A stretch of DNA of 64,000 nucleotides from positions 558,001-622,000 of the forward strand of contig JARFXP010000001.1 in NCBI GenBank assembly GCA_029194675.1, given 5' to 3'. Shown piece by piece: positions 45,392 through 53,090 of the stretch. Under the pieces are notes generated by a model, which did no database searches, was not told the origin of the DNA, and saw nothing but the letters and a program-made list of their open reading frames with translations. A program made the position numbers and the translations under genes. Positions within the stretch are counted from its first letter, which is position 1. Every line of letters begins with the position of its first letter. The DNA is from Nitrospira sp. (GTDB lineage: Bacteria; Nitrospirota; Nitrospiria; Nitrospirales; Nitrospiraceae).

Positions 45392-45808
45392 GTGAGTCTG
45401 CGAAATCTTTTCCGGCTTGTTGTGGCAATGGGTGTGTACGGTACCGTCGGTCAAGTCTGGGCGTACGACGCGGGTCCTAATCTCAGTAGCGGCGTGGACT
45501 CTTGTGTCGACGTCATCTTTTCTGCCTTCACGCCTCCTCCCTTCTCCGTGGATAAGAATAATGTAACGGTGGCGCCGAAATCGGAGTTCTCCTTCCTTGC
45601 ATCTAAGACCGCCCTTTCCCCAAGCATCACCGTGAAAATCAAGGAGGAAAAAGTCCCGGTCACGGTGACCACGATCAACAACGGGTTCCTGGTCAAAGGG
45701 AAGCTGCCCCCCAGCATCAAAGGCAGCTACATCCGACTCGACATTTTCGCCAAAGGACCCAACGACTGTGACAAGACCGATGGTTGGCTGCTGAAAGTAG
45801 GCAACTGA
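45392..45808 (+). CDS. Small secreted protein
   Basis: 138 residues starting with GTG, with GAGAGG about 7 bases ahead. A signal peptide is clear (LRNLFRLVVAMGVYGTVGQV, cleavage after VWA). The mature part is beta-rich and has two Cys (VDSCVDVIFS, PNDCDKTDG) that could form a disulfide. No known domain. A hairpin at 45821-45852 probably ends its transcript. Confidence 0.65.
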   Translation: MSLRNLFRLVVAMGVYGTVGQVWAYDAGPNLSSGVDSCVDVIFSAFTPPPFSVDKNNVTVAPKSEFSFLASKTALSPSITVKIKEEKVPVTVTTINNGFLVKGKLPPSIKGSYIRLDIFAKGPNDCDKTDGWLLKVGN

Positions 45809-45820
45809 CTGTGAGTGAGA

Positions 45821-45852
45821 CGATGTGGGTAAGGACTTTCCTGCCCACGTCG
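45821..45852 (+). terminator. Hairpin after the secreted protein gene
   Basis: CGATGTGGGTAAGGA pairs with TCCTGCCCACGTCG (one G-T pair and one bulge) around a short loop. It lies 12 bases after the stop at 45808. The T-tract is weak. Confidence 0.5.
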
Positions 45853-45879
45853 TTGTGGCGGTACTAGCCCGGACTCTTC

Positions 45880-46029
45880 TCAAGACTCTTCTTCTTCCAC
45901 AGATTCGATCGACTCTTGTAGCGCTGCCACAAACGCCTCCGGCTGAGCCAAGGCGGTTTGCGTCAATTGAAATTCACTAACCAGCACGCCGTCTTTATCG
46001 ACCAACAGCAGACGACACCCCTCTTTCAC
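45880..46029 (-). CDS. Short 49-residue protein, possibly a gene remnant
   Basis: I found this by hand; it is below the length of a usual gene call. It starts with GTG behind GGAGGA at the right distance and reads MKEGCRLLLVDKDGVLVSEF..., ending in an acidic tail (ESIESVEEEES). The composition is protein-like. Upstream, the same frame holds coding-like residues until a stop, so it may be the 3' remnant of a longer gene. No family recognised. Confidence 0.4.
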   Translation of the reverse strand: MKEGCRLLLVDKDGVLVSEFQLTQTALAQPEAFVAALQESIESVEEEES

Positions 46030-46187
46030 AAAATTCCTCCGTAGTTCAGATGCCCGGTAAACGAACAGGTGCCGGCCTGCTGCACAGTACAGTCAGTGGA
46101 GCCGTCGGCTTCCTCCATCCTCTGTAGCAGACTACTGGGGAGCACGGGCAACCGTGGCTTCCTGCGTCTGCGGATGATGGAGACCGG

Positions 46188-46640
46188 CTAGAAAGGGAAA
46201 CGGATACCCAGCTGGACTTCGTTTGGGATGAGGTTGTGTCCGAGCAAGCTTCTCGGTCCAGCATTCGAGGAATCGGAAGTAGTGGAGGAAGCAGATGCCG
46301 CAGGATTGAGCGCACGATCAAATTCCGTCGCATAGCCACCACCAAACCCTGCCCCGATGTAAGGCACAAGCGTCCGCCCTCCCACTGAAATCGGTTTCGA
46401 CAGAGTCGGAATATTCCGCAGCACGAATTCATTCTCCTCCGGCACAGCTGTGGACGGCCTCGGCCTCACTGCTGCCTTCGTTTGGGTGGGAGCCGACGAG
46501 ATCATCCTGTTGGGCATTGCCGGCCCAATCACGGAACCTCCGTCTCTGATCGTACCTGCATAGGAGAGCGTCCCGCACAGACTCACGCTCATCGTGAGAC
46601 AGATTCCCATGGACCATCTGATGATACGAGTCTGATGCAT
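46188..46640 (-). CDS. Secreted outer-membrane-like protein
   Basis: 150 residues. A signal peptide (RIIRWSMGICLTMSVSLCGT) precedes a Ser/Thr/Pro linker and a short beta domain (VGGRTLVPYIGAGFGGGYAT) ending in IPNEVQLGIRFPF, with the terminal Phe typical of outer-membrane proteins. The frame opens at 46769, but only ATG 46640 gives a signal peptide. No known function. Confidence 0.62.
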   Translation of the reverse strand: MHQTRIIRWSMGICLTMSVSLCGTLSYAGTIRDGGSVIGPAMPNRMISSAPTQTKAAVRPRPSTAVPEENEFVLRNIPTLSKPISVGGRTLVPYIGAGFGGGYATEFDRALNPAASASSTTSDSSNAGPRSLLGHNLIPNEVQLGIRFPF

Positions 46641-46846
46641 GAGACTTTCACGATACCACCTATCCGTCCGCTCTTCAAGCGACTGCCACGGCGCCACGGC
46701 GTCTGTTTCATGGGTTGGCCAATAGGTGAATCCGGAAGGCGCTGCATCAGATTCGGCGACAAACTTCATCTATTTCCTTGGTGGGTGGAACTCGCCACGA
46801 TATGGTAGACACAACACACCGACGAAACAGATCATCGAGATCCTCT

Positions 46847-48304
46847 ATGCGATCCTACGACATGGTGGTGGTCGGCAGTGGACCGGCCGGCCAGAAAGCG
46901 GCGGTCCAAGCAGCGAAACTGTCCAAACGTGTGGCCATCATCGAGAAGGCACCACAGCTGGGCGGAACGTCCCTCAATACCGGGACTCTCCCCAGCAAAA
47001 CCTTGAAGGACACGATCGAGTACATTCATGGATTGGGACGTCGAGGGTTACACCACCTGGGCGCCGAACTCACCAAGCAGCTGACGCTCCCGGACCTGAT
47101 GACACGCAAGGATCAGGTCATCGAGACTGAAGTGGCGGTCATCACCAATCAGCTGCGGCGTAACGGCATCGAGATCATCCAGGGCACAGCCGGCTTTGTC
47201 GATCCCCATACCTTGAGCGTGGTGAGATCGGACGGGCAGGTTGATCATGTCCATGCCTCGACCATCGTCCTAGCCACAGGGTCACGGCCACGCCGCCCCG
47301 CGGAGATCCCCTTCGACGACCTGATCGTGTGCGATTCCGACTCGTTCCTTCGCACGACCAAGAACCCGACCAGCATCATCGTCATCGGCGGGGGAGTCAT
47401 CGGCGCAGAATATGCTTCGATGTTGGCCGCCTTTGGGATCAGAGTCACCCTCATCGATCGACGAACTCAGATGTTGCGGTTCTTGGACCAGGAAATCGCC
47501 CAAGCACTTGACGCTCAGATGCAGCACAACGGTGTCACGATGCGGCTCGGGCAGGAACATCTGAGTATCACAGTACAGGAAACAGGACGTCCAGCGGTCC
47601 AACTCCAAGACGGCAAAACAATAACAGCCGACATGGTGCTCTACACGATGGGACGGATCGGCAATACAGAGGCACTGAATCTCCCCGTCATCGGCCTTGC
47701 CGTCGATCAGCAAGGGCAGATCGCGGTCAACGCCCAGTACCAAACCGCCATTCCCCACATCTACGCGACAGGCGATGTCATCGGGTTTCCCGCGCTCGCC
47801 GCGACAGCAATGGAACAAGGACGCCTCGCCGCCTGTCACGCATTTCACGTCTCCGAGGCGCACGACATCAAGGTCATTCCGTACGGCATCTACAGCATTC
47901 CCGAGGTCTCGATGGTGGGAAAAACCGAAGCGGAACTCGCCGCCGCCGACGTTCCGCACGCCACCGGGAGGGCCTTTTTCCGAGAAATGGCGCGTGGCCA
48001 CATCAGCGGTGACCTCCACGGTCTCCTAAAGGTGATTTTTCACCGTACGACGCACGCACTCCTGGGCATCCATATCATCGGGCCAGGCGCGACAGAATTG
48101 ATCCATATCGGCCAATCGGTCCTGACCTACGGTGGAACGGTGGAGTACTTCATCCACAACGTCTTTAATTATCCCACGATGGCCGAATGCTACCGCACCG
48201 CGGCGCTCGACGGACTGAATCGGCTGTCCCACCATTCCCAATCAAGAGGAACTCCGCACAAAATCACCTCGCACGACCTATCCCTTCACAAACCAACTTT
48301 GTAG
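46847..48304 (+). CDS. sthA: Soluble pyridine nucleotide transhydrogenase-like flavoprotein
   Basis: 485 residues of the pyridine nucleotide-disulfide oxidoreductase fold. FAD-binding Rossmann motif at 9-15 (GSGPAG), NAD(P)-binding motif at about 180 (VIGGGVIGAEYASMLAA), ATGDVIGFP near 310, and a dimerisation domain to the end. The redox Cys pair of dihydrolipoamide dehydrogenases is replaced (GGTSLNTGTLPSK: Ser42 and Thr47), so it cannot act as a disulfide reductase; this is the mark of the Sth family, which exchanges hydride between NADPH and NAD+. The ATG at 46847 begins directly at the Rossmann strand. Confidence 0.88.
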   Translation: MRSYDMVVVGSGPAGQKAAVQAAKLSKRVAIIEKAPQLGGTSLNTGTLPSKTLKDTIEYIHGLGRRGLHHLGAELTKQLTLPDLMTRKDQVIETEVAVITNQLRRNGIEIIQGTAGFVDPHTLSVVRSDGQVDHVHASTIVLATGSRPRRPAEIPFDDLIVCDSDSFLRTTKNPTSIIVIGGGVIGAEYASMLAAFGIRVTLIDRRTQMLRFLDQEIAQALDAQMQHNGVTMRLGQEHLSITVQETGRPAVQLQDGKTITADMVLYTMGRIGNTEALNLPVIGLAVDQQGQIAVNAQYQTAIPHIYATGDVIGFPALAATAMEQGRLAACHAFHVSEAHDIKVIPYGIYSIPEVSMVGKTEAELAAADVPHATGRAFFREMARGHISGDLHGLLKVIFHRTTHALLGIHIIGPGATELIHIGQSVLTYGGTVEYFIHNVFNYPTMAECYRTAALDGLNRLSHHSQSRGTPHKITSHDLSLHKPTL

Positions 48305-48315
48305 AAATGAAGACA

Positions 48316-48355
48316 TGTCTGGTTCCTAAATAAATGCCTGTCGGGTTCCTAAATA
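48316..48355. repeat. Two-copy tandem direct repeat
   Basis: TGTCTGGTTCCTAAATA at 48316-48332 and TGTCGGGTTCCTAAATA at 48339-48355, 23-bp period, one mismatch. It lies just after sthA. It may be a regulator-binding pair or the trace of an insertion. Confidence 0.5.
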
Positions 48356-48538
48356 CCTGTTGCATAAACTTTCGAACGGAATATAATGCACCCTGCACGG
48401 CCAGTCGTTATGATCTACGTGGAGTTGTACCCATGAGCATCATCCCGACTATCGTCCTCTCGTCCCCCTGCAGTCCGCTGTCTGTATCACCCACCAACGA
48501 TCTCCGTCTGGAGGTCGGCCACCACAGGAGGTACCATC

Positions 48539-49021
48539 ATGCCTATTCCACGCACGCTTAAGAGTCATCTCGATCGCGAACACGTTCATTACGATATCTT
48601 GCCACACTCACAGACATTCCACGCTCTTGCCGTCGCCCAGACACTCCATCTGCCGGAACAAGAAATCGCGAAGGTGGTTATCGTGAAAGTGAAGGAGCGA
48701 TTTGTCACGACGGTGCTGCCTGCAACGGAGAAAGTGGATGTTCAGCGCCTACGAAAGCTCTTCGGAACCCACCGCGTCCGGCTTGCGACCGAGGAAGAGA
48801 TCGCGCAGCTCTTTCCGGACTGCGAATTGGGCGCCATGCCGCCGCTCGGCACACTCTATGGGCTTCCTGTATATGTCGATCGGGCGCTCACACATGACGA
48901 GGAAATCGTTTTTGAAGGAGGTACCCACTCGGAGGCGATTCGCATGCGGTACTGGGATTTTGCCGCGCTGGTGTTTCCCGTCGTGGCCGAATTTCACCGT
49001 CCGCCCGTAGCGACCTGTTGA
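48539..49021 (+). CDS. YbaK/ProX-type aminoacyl-tRNA deacylase-like protein
   Basis: 160 residues, the typical size. The YbaK fold runs through the whole protein: IAKVVIVKVKERFVTTVLPA with the conserved Lys in KVVIVK, then TEEEIAQLFPDCELGAMPPL and the GGTHSEAIRM segment. The family clears mischarged tRNA by ester hydrolysis in trans; some members are only regulators. AGGAGG lies 7 bases before the ATG. Confidence 0.85.
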   Translation: MPIPRTLKSHLDREHVHYDILPHSQTFHALAVAQTLHLPEQEIAKVVIVKVKERFVTTVLPATEKVDVQRLRKLFGTHRVRLATEEEIAQLFPDCELGAMPPLGTLYGLPVYVDRALTHDEEIVFEGGTHSEAIRMRYWDFAALVFPVVAEFHRPPVATC

Positions 49022-49241
49022 CCTCGACAACTCGTTATTCGGTTCTTGATACAACCGCTTCGCCCGCTCTCAGCGCCGCCGATCGTCACATCCAGCGTGG
49101 AAGATCGGTGCGACCCTGCCGCTCTCACGCGCACTGTCCGCCCGGCCCGTCATCGAGCGAATGTCGGGTTTTCTTCACCCAAAGCTGCTAGGATGTTCCT
49201 GTGCCTGTCGGAAAGTGCCACCCTGTTGTGAAAGGAAACCC

Positions 49242-50258
49242 ATGTTGAAAAGTTCAAAACTCATAGCCGTCTGCATCGTCGCGTCGCTCATCGGCCTACC
49301 GACCCTCTCGTTTGCGAAGGCGCGGGGATCGGGTGGAGGATTTTCGAGCGGGGCTCGTGGCGGAAACTCATCAATGGGTATCGGGAGCCGTGGATCCCGT
49401 ACCTACCAAGACAACGGCGCCAAGCCGATTGAACAGTCCACCACCCCGAAACCGTCGGCGACGCCACCACCGAATGCCTCGGGCGCTCCGCCAATGCAAC
49501 CGGCTCCAGCCACGCCGTCATCCTGGTGGCAACGCAATCCCCTGCTCGCCGGAATCGCCGGTGGTCTCGCCGGAACCTGGATCGGTCATATGCTCTTTGG
49601 AGCGACGGAGAGCAGTGCCAAGACTACGGACACGGAGTCGGGCGCAGCACCGGCTTCCAACAACTCTTACGGCCTCATCCTCCTCCTGCTGGCTGTAGGA
49701 ATGGGCGCACTGTATTTCTTCAGAAAATCCAAGCAGACACCTGCGCCGGTATTCACCGGGCTCTCACGCAGTACAGCGGCCAGAGGGAGCCTGCTCGACA
49801 TCTCGCCCAACAACTCCACCGCCGAGGCGACGACTGATAATGCCTATACCGTGACCACCGAAGATAAGGCAGCCTTTCAGCAACTGCTGACCGACATTCA
49901 ATCCGCTTGGAGCGCCCAAGACGTGGCGGCCTTGAGACCATTTTTGACGCCGGAAATGCTGAGCTATTTCAGCACCGCCTTGGTCGAGGACAGCAGTCGA
50001 GGCGTTCAGAATCACGTGGAAGGAGTGGAGTTACTCAAGGGAGATGTGCGCGAAGCCTGGTCCGAAGGCAACACCGACTATGCGACCGTGGACCTACGCT
50101 GGAACGCCAGAGACTACACGGTCTCCACGACGATCCCACGTGGAGAGCCAGGCTATGTGATCGAAGGCAGTGAATCAACCGCGACCGAATCGTACGAAGT
50201 CTGGACCTTCATGCGCGTGCGGGATGGACGCTGGCTCCTGTCAGCTATTCAGCAATAA
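49242..50258 (+). CDS. TIM44-like domain membrane protein
   Basis: 338 residues. A signal peptide (SKLIAVCIVASLIGLPTLSF) is followed by a Gly/Ser-rich segment, a Pro-rich linker, a short membrane stretch near 110-128 (LLAGIAGGLAGTWIGHML) and a second at 152-172 (SYGLILLLLAVGMGALYFF). The C-terminal 120 residues form a TIM44-like domain (EDKAAFQQLLTDIQSAWS ... SYEVWTFMRVRDGRWLLSA). In bacteria such proteins are membrane-linked and of unclear function. GAAAGGAAA precedes the ATG at 49242; the frame opens at 49161. Confidence 0.78.
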   Translation: MLKSSKLIAVCIVASLIGLPTLSFAKARGSGGGFSSGARGGNSSMGIGSRGSRTYQDNGAKPIEQSTTPKPSATPPPNASGAPPMQPAPATPSSWWQRNPLLAGIAGGLAGTWIGHMLFGATESSAKTTDTESGAAPASNNSYGLILLLLAVGMGALYFFRKSKQTPAPVFTGLSRSTAARGSLLDISPNNSTAEATTDNAYTVTTEDKAAFQQLLTDIQSAWSAQDVAALRPFLTPEMLSYFSTALVEDSSRGVQNHVEGVELLKGDVREAWSEGNTDYATVDLRWNARDYTVSTTIPRGEPGYVIEGSESTATESYEVWTFMRVRDGRWLLSAIQQ

Positions 50259-50270
50259 TCTCCGAGGGAA

Positions 50271-50297
50271 GGCGGCTGACTCTGTGAGTCAGCCGCC
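50271..50297. terminator. Perfect hairpin between convergent genes
   Basis: GGCGGCTGACT, loop CTGTG, AGTCAGCCGCC: an 11-bp perfect stem 12 bases after the TIM44-like gene stop. It overlaps the last codons of the convergent small membrane gene, so it can serve both directions. No T-tract. Confidence 0.55.
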
Positions 50298-50510
50298 GAG
50301 CCACATACAGAGACAGGGCGTGAATACATAGGCAGCAGCAGAAACCAGCACCCCCACCACCACGCCCAAAAGCCCTGCCACGTAGAGCCCCGCAAACGGC
50401 GCCATAAATACGATCAAGAGCATGAACAGGGCCAACGACCGATGATCTTCGTAGAATATGCGACGAGACTCAGTTGAAAAGGAACTGATGGAACCAGATC
50501 GATCAGACAT
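50289..50510 (-). CDS. Small two-helix membrane protein
   Basis: 73 residues. Two hydrophobic segments make up most of the protein: LALFMLLIVFMAPFAGLY and GLLGVVVGVLVSAAAYVF. It ends LCMWLGG inside the shared hairpin. The frame is open to 50702, but that part is the MITE-like repeat, so I begin at ATG 50510 (MSDRSG). Confidence 0.65.
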   Translation of the reverse strand: MSDRSGSISSFSTESRRIFYEDHRSLALFMLLIVFMAPFAGLYVAGLLGVVVGVLVSAAAYVFTPCLCMWLGG

Positions 50511-50550
50511 GCCGCGAGTATAGCCGAAACCCATCGCCCTGTCTGTCATA

Positions 50551-50733
50551 GGAGCCTGTCCGACACTGACCTTTCTACTGCGGCGAACGATGTACCGGCA
50601 TCTGCTTCGTTCTCGGCCACGAAAAATCCTCAACGTATTCCCGCGAATACGCTTCCGGTTTTTCGAGACCTGTAGCCTAGCATCTGCCAGCACCTCCTTC
50701 ACCTCGTCACGAAGGCAATGTCGGAAAGGCTCC
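50551..50733. mobile_element. MITE-like element with terminal inverted repeats
   Basis: The terminal inverted repeats are GGAGCCTGTCCGACACTG on the left (50551-50568) and, on the right, 50716-50733, whose reverse complement is GGAGCCTTTCCGACATTG (16 of 18 identical). TA flanks both ends (50549-50550 and 50734-50735), the target duplication expected for Tc1/mariner or IS630 elements. The inside holds no gene but has a palindrome CGTATTC-CCGC-GAATACG. The element adds an open frame to the neighbouring small gene, which I rejected. Confidence 0.65.
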
Positions 50734-50765
50734 TAGAGAATGAGCACCTTCAGCAGTCCTGTGTG

Positions 50766-51524
50766 TCAGTGGAAGACAGGGCCCGAATTCGTTCCTTTCG
50801 TCAGGCTACAGCACTTCTTAAACTTCTTGCCGCTGCCGCAGGGACAGGGATCATTCCGTCCGATCTTTGCGTGAGCTGAGTGGTTTAGATCGAGGTCACC
50901 TACTTCGAGCCGCGCTTGATAGATCGATCGTCCCAGGTGAGCGTACTCGCGCATCGCCTCCGGAAAGATCTCCATCACTGATTGGGCCAACTGCTCCAGA
51001 CTCCCCTTCCCGTTCGTTTCCTGATGGTATTCCTCGGCAAGTTTCGGGGAGGAAAAGAACGTGAGCGTCATCAACAACGCTCCAAGTTCCTCATCGAGTT
51101 CATCCGGCGTGTACTCGTTCCACACCTCCTCAAGGTAGTCGTAGCCGATTGAAAACCCTTGCGCCCACTGACTCAGTGGCGCATCGGCACTCAAGTTGTC
51201 CATCATCCACGGTCTCATCTCGCACCCTGGCGGGAGAGAGGCACTTCCACCAGTTCGTTCACGAATGCACTCGTCGTAGAGCGCCATCATCGCCTGGAGC
51301 ACCCGCTCCGCTTCCTCACGAGTCTCATGCCGAGCCTCCTGATCGTTGAAGACCAGCGGAATCCATTCGGACGGTGGAATCAATTCAGGCCCATTCGCCA
51401 AGCAGAACAAGAAGCCGGCTAACTGAGGATAGGTCAAGGTGTCTTTGGGACGCAGCGGTGAAGACAAAAATCGAGCTAAGAGTGCCGCCTGTTCACTGGT
51501 GAATGGTGGAACTGCTGCCATCAT
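50766..51524 (-). CDS. UPF0149/SEC-C motif protein (YecA-like)
   Basis: 252 residues. The N-terminal UPF0149 domain is helical ([34 protein letters not shown]). The C-terminus carries a SEC-C zinc motif ([16 protein letters not shown]) that binds zinc and often mediates contact with the Sec machinery or ribosome. Function in the cell is poorly known. Its start is about 60 bases from the insertion sequence. Confidence 0.83.
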   Translation of the reverse strand: MMAAVPPFTSEQAALLARFLSSPLRPKDTLTYPQLAGFLFCLANGPELIPPSEWIPLVFNDQEARHETREEAERVLQAMMALYDECIRERTGGSASLPPGCEMRPWMMDNLSADAPLSQWAQGFSIGYDYLEEVWNEYTPDELDEELGALLMTLTFFSSPKLAEEYHQETNGKGSLEQLAQSVMEIFPEAMREYAHLGRSIYQARLEVGDLDLNHSAHAKIGRNDPCPCGSGKKFKKCCSLTKGTNSGPVFH

Positions 51525-51563
51525 GTCCTGAACAGTCTCTCAGGTATGGCGAGCACATTTCAA

Positions 51564-51580
51564 TTCTTCTTTGAACTCTG
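51564..51580 (+). repeat. 17-bp target duplication, left copy
   Basis: TTCTTCTTTGAACTCTG, identical to 52971-52987 on the other side of the insertion sequence. Confidence 0.85.
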
Positions 51581-52970
51581 TGTCAAGCCCAAATAGAAAT
51601 GTCCGGTTTATGTTCCGGCCGCCGCCGGGTGGTGTCCTCGTTCCTGCCGCCATCGCTTGCGCCATGGATGATCCGCCGGCGGTTTGATCGGGCGCTGCGA
51701 TCGGGACACCGCCGTGACCGCTGCCGCCGACACAGGTCGCGCCGCGATCGCGTGAAAGGCGAGCGCCCGTCCGTGGTGCGTGAGCCGCATCGTCCCATCC
51801 ACATGTTCTTCGACCACCACACGAGTGGCGCGGAGATTGTCGTGAACCTGATAGAGCCGCCCTTCATGAGCAATGGTGAAGTCCTTCCGCAGACACCGGG
51901 ATGTCTTGATACACAGGCTTCGCTCCAGCACCTGGGCCGTCGGCTTCGGCCGATGCAGATTGACTGCGTGCGCCGGCCGCACCGCGAACCGGCGGTTGTA
52001 GACCGGCAGATAGCCCTCCAGGAATCGGTTCGCCGCCTCGAAGGTCCCAATCCGTGCGAGGCGCAACTCCTTGACCAGTCGATCCTGGAACGTCTTAAAC
52101 AGCCGCTCCACCCGCCCCTTGGCCTGTGGGGAGTGCGCCGCGATCAGCTCAACCCCCAGCTCATCCAGTGCCCGTCCGAACTGACTCTGGGGTGCCTCCC
52201 CGGCCAGCTGCTCCGCCACCGTGGGCTCAGCTGGCGACTGGTAGGTCGTATGCTTGTCCGCATAGATGGCCAGCGGAATCCCCTGGTGCCGAATGTAGCG
52301 CTGGAAGCTGTCCATCGCCGGGATCGTGCCCTCGTACTCATAGAACCGAGCAAAGACGCGACTGCTCGCATCGTCGATGTAGGCCATCAGGACACCCCAC
52401 GGGCCGCGCCCCTCCAACCAATCATGATGGGACCCATCCAGTTGCACCAGTTCCCCGACATGCGCCTTGCGCGCACGCCACGCGCGATGCGGTCGCTTCC
52501 GGCGTGCGAAATGATCAATCCCCCGCTCCCGCAACCAGCGCCGCAGAGTCTCGTCGCTGACCTCGAGTCGGTGCCGCTCCGTCAACTTCTCCGCCGCCAA
52601 CGTCGGCCCAAAGTCTCCATAGCGTGTCTCATACAGCCGCAGCATCTTCGCCTTGACCGGCTCCGCGATGCGCCGATTCGACGGCTTCCCCCGTCCCCGA
52701 TGGACACGTCCCTGGTCGCCCTCCTCCTTTACCCGCCCAAGAAGGCGCCGGATCTGACGCTCCGTCAGCCGCAACATGGTGCCCGCCTCCTGTTGTGTGA
52801 TCCGCTTGTCCCGCACCTGGCGAATCACATGGATCCGCCGCAACTCCTTGGCACTCATCATCACCCTGTCCTCTCCCACCATCCCGTCCTCCTTTGAAGA
52901 ACGGGCAGTCTATCAACGAAGAGGACATTTCTACTTTGGTGAAACCGGACATTATCATTTTGGGATTACA
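51581..52970 (-). mobile_element. IS1202-like (ISNCY) insertion sequence, 1390 bp
   Basis: Both ends begin TGT (left TGTCAAGCCC; right, reverse complement, TGTAATCCC), followed by near-identical AATGTCCGGTTT blocks, giving imperfect terminal inverted repeats of about 28 bp. A 17-bp target duplication flanks it, and a single transposase gene fills it. TGT ends and a long target duplication are characters of the IS1202 group. The long, exact duplication suggests a recent insertion. Confidence 0.85.
51608..52882 (-). CDS. ISNCY-family DDE transposase
   Basis: 424 residues. N-terminal HTH domains (KRITQQEAGTMLRLTERQIR, TLRRWLRERGI), then an RNase-H-fold core with the DDE acids: first Asp in LVQLDGSHHDWL, second in LAIYADKHTTY, Glu in GRVERLFKTFQDRL. 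The gene appears intact, so the element could still be active. The start at 52882 is the first codon; ATG 52858 (MSAKEL) is an alternative. Confidence 0.9.
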   Translation of the reverse strand: MVGEDRVMMSAKELRRIHVIRQVRDKRITQQEAGTMLRLTERQIRRLLGRVKEEGDQGRVHRGRGKPSNRRIAEPVKAKMLRLYETRYGDFGPTLAAEKLTERHRLEVSDETLRRWLRERGIDHFARRKRPHRAWRARKAHVGELVQLDGSHHDWLEGRGPWGVLMAYIDDASSRVFARFYEYEGTIPAMDSFQRYIRHQGIPLAIYADKHTTYQSPAEPTVAEQLAGEAPQSQFGRALDELGVELIAAHSPQAKGRVERLFKTFQDRLVKELRLARIGTFEAANRFLEGYLPVYNRRFAVRPAHAVNLHRPKPTAQVLERSLCIKTSRCLRKDFTIAHEGRLYQVHDNLRATRVVVEEHVDGTMRLTHHGRALAFHAIAARPVSAAAVTAVSRSQRPIKPPADHPWRKRWRQERGHHPAAAGT

Positions 52971-52987
52971 TTCTTCTTTGAACTCTG
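52971..52987 (+). repeat. 17-bp target duplication, right copy
   Basis: Identical to 51564-51580. Confidence 0.85.
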
Positions 52988-53060
52988 CTGATTGAGCGGA
53001 TCTATCAGCTTGTGATTTTCCGAGGAGCGTTTCTGGTCATTTCGTCACACGACCCTGCGC

Positions 53061-53080
53061 GGGAGGTCGGAATGCCTCCC
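53061..53080 (-). terminator. Hairpin after the four-gene cassette
   Basis: GGGAGG-TCGGAATG-CCTCCC, 6-bp stem, 11 bases past the stop of the 570-residue gene. No T-tract, so weak support. Confidence 0.35.
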
Positions 53081-53090
53081 AGACGCAGTT

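Noticed and set aside
48334-48561. 75-residue frame before the YbaK-like gene
   Set aside because: Overlaps the start of the YbaK-like gene, which has a better ribosome-binding site, and includes the tandem repeat.
50511-50702. N-terminal extension of the small membrane gene
   Set aside because: The extension translates the MITE-like repeat and is basic and low complexity.
51599-52897. 432-residue plus-strand frame opposite the transposase
   Set aside because: Pro/Arg-rich shadow of a gene with complete DDE motifs.
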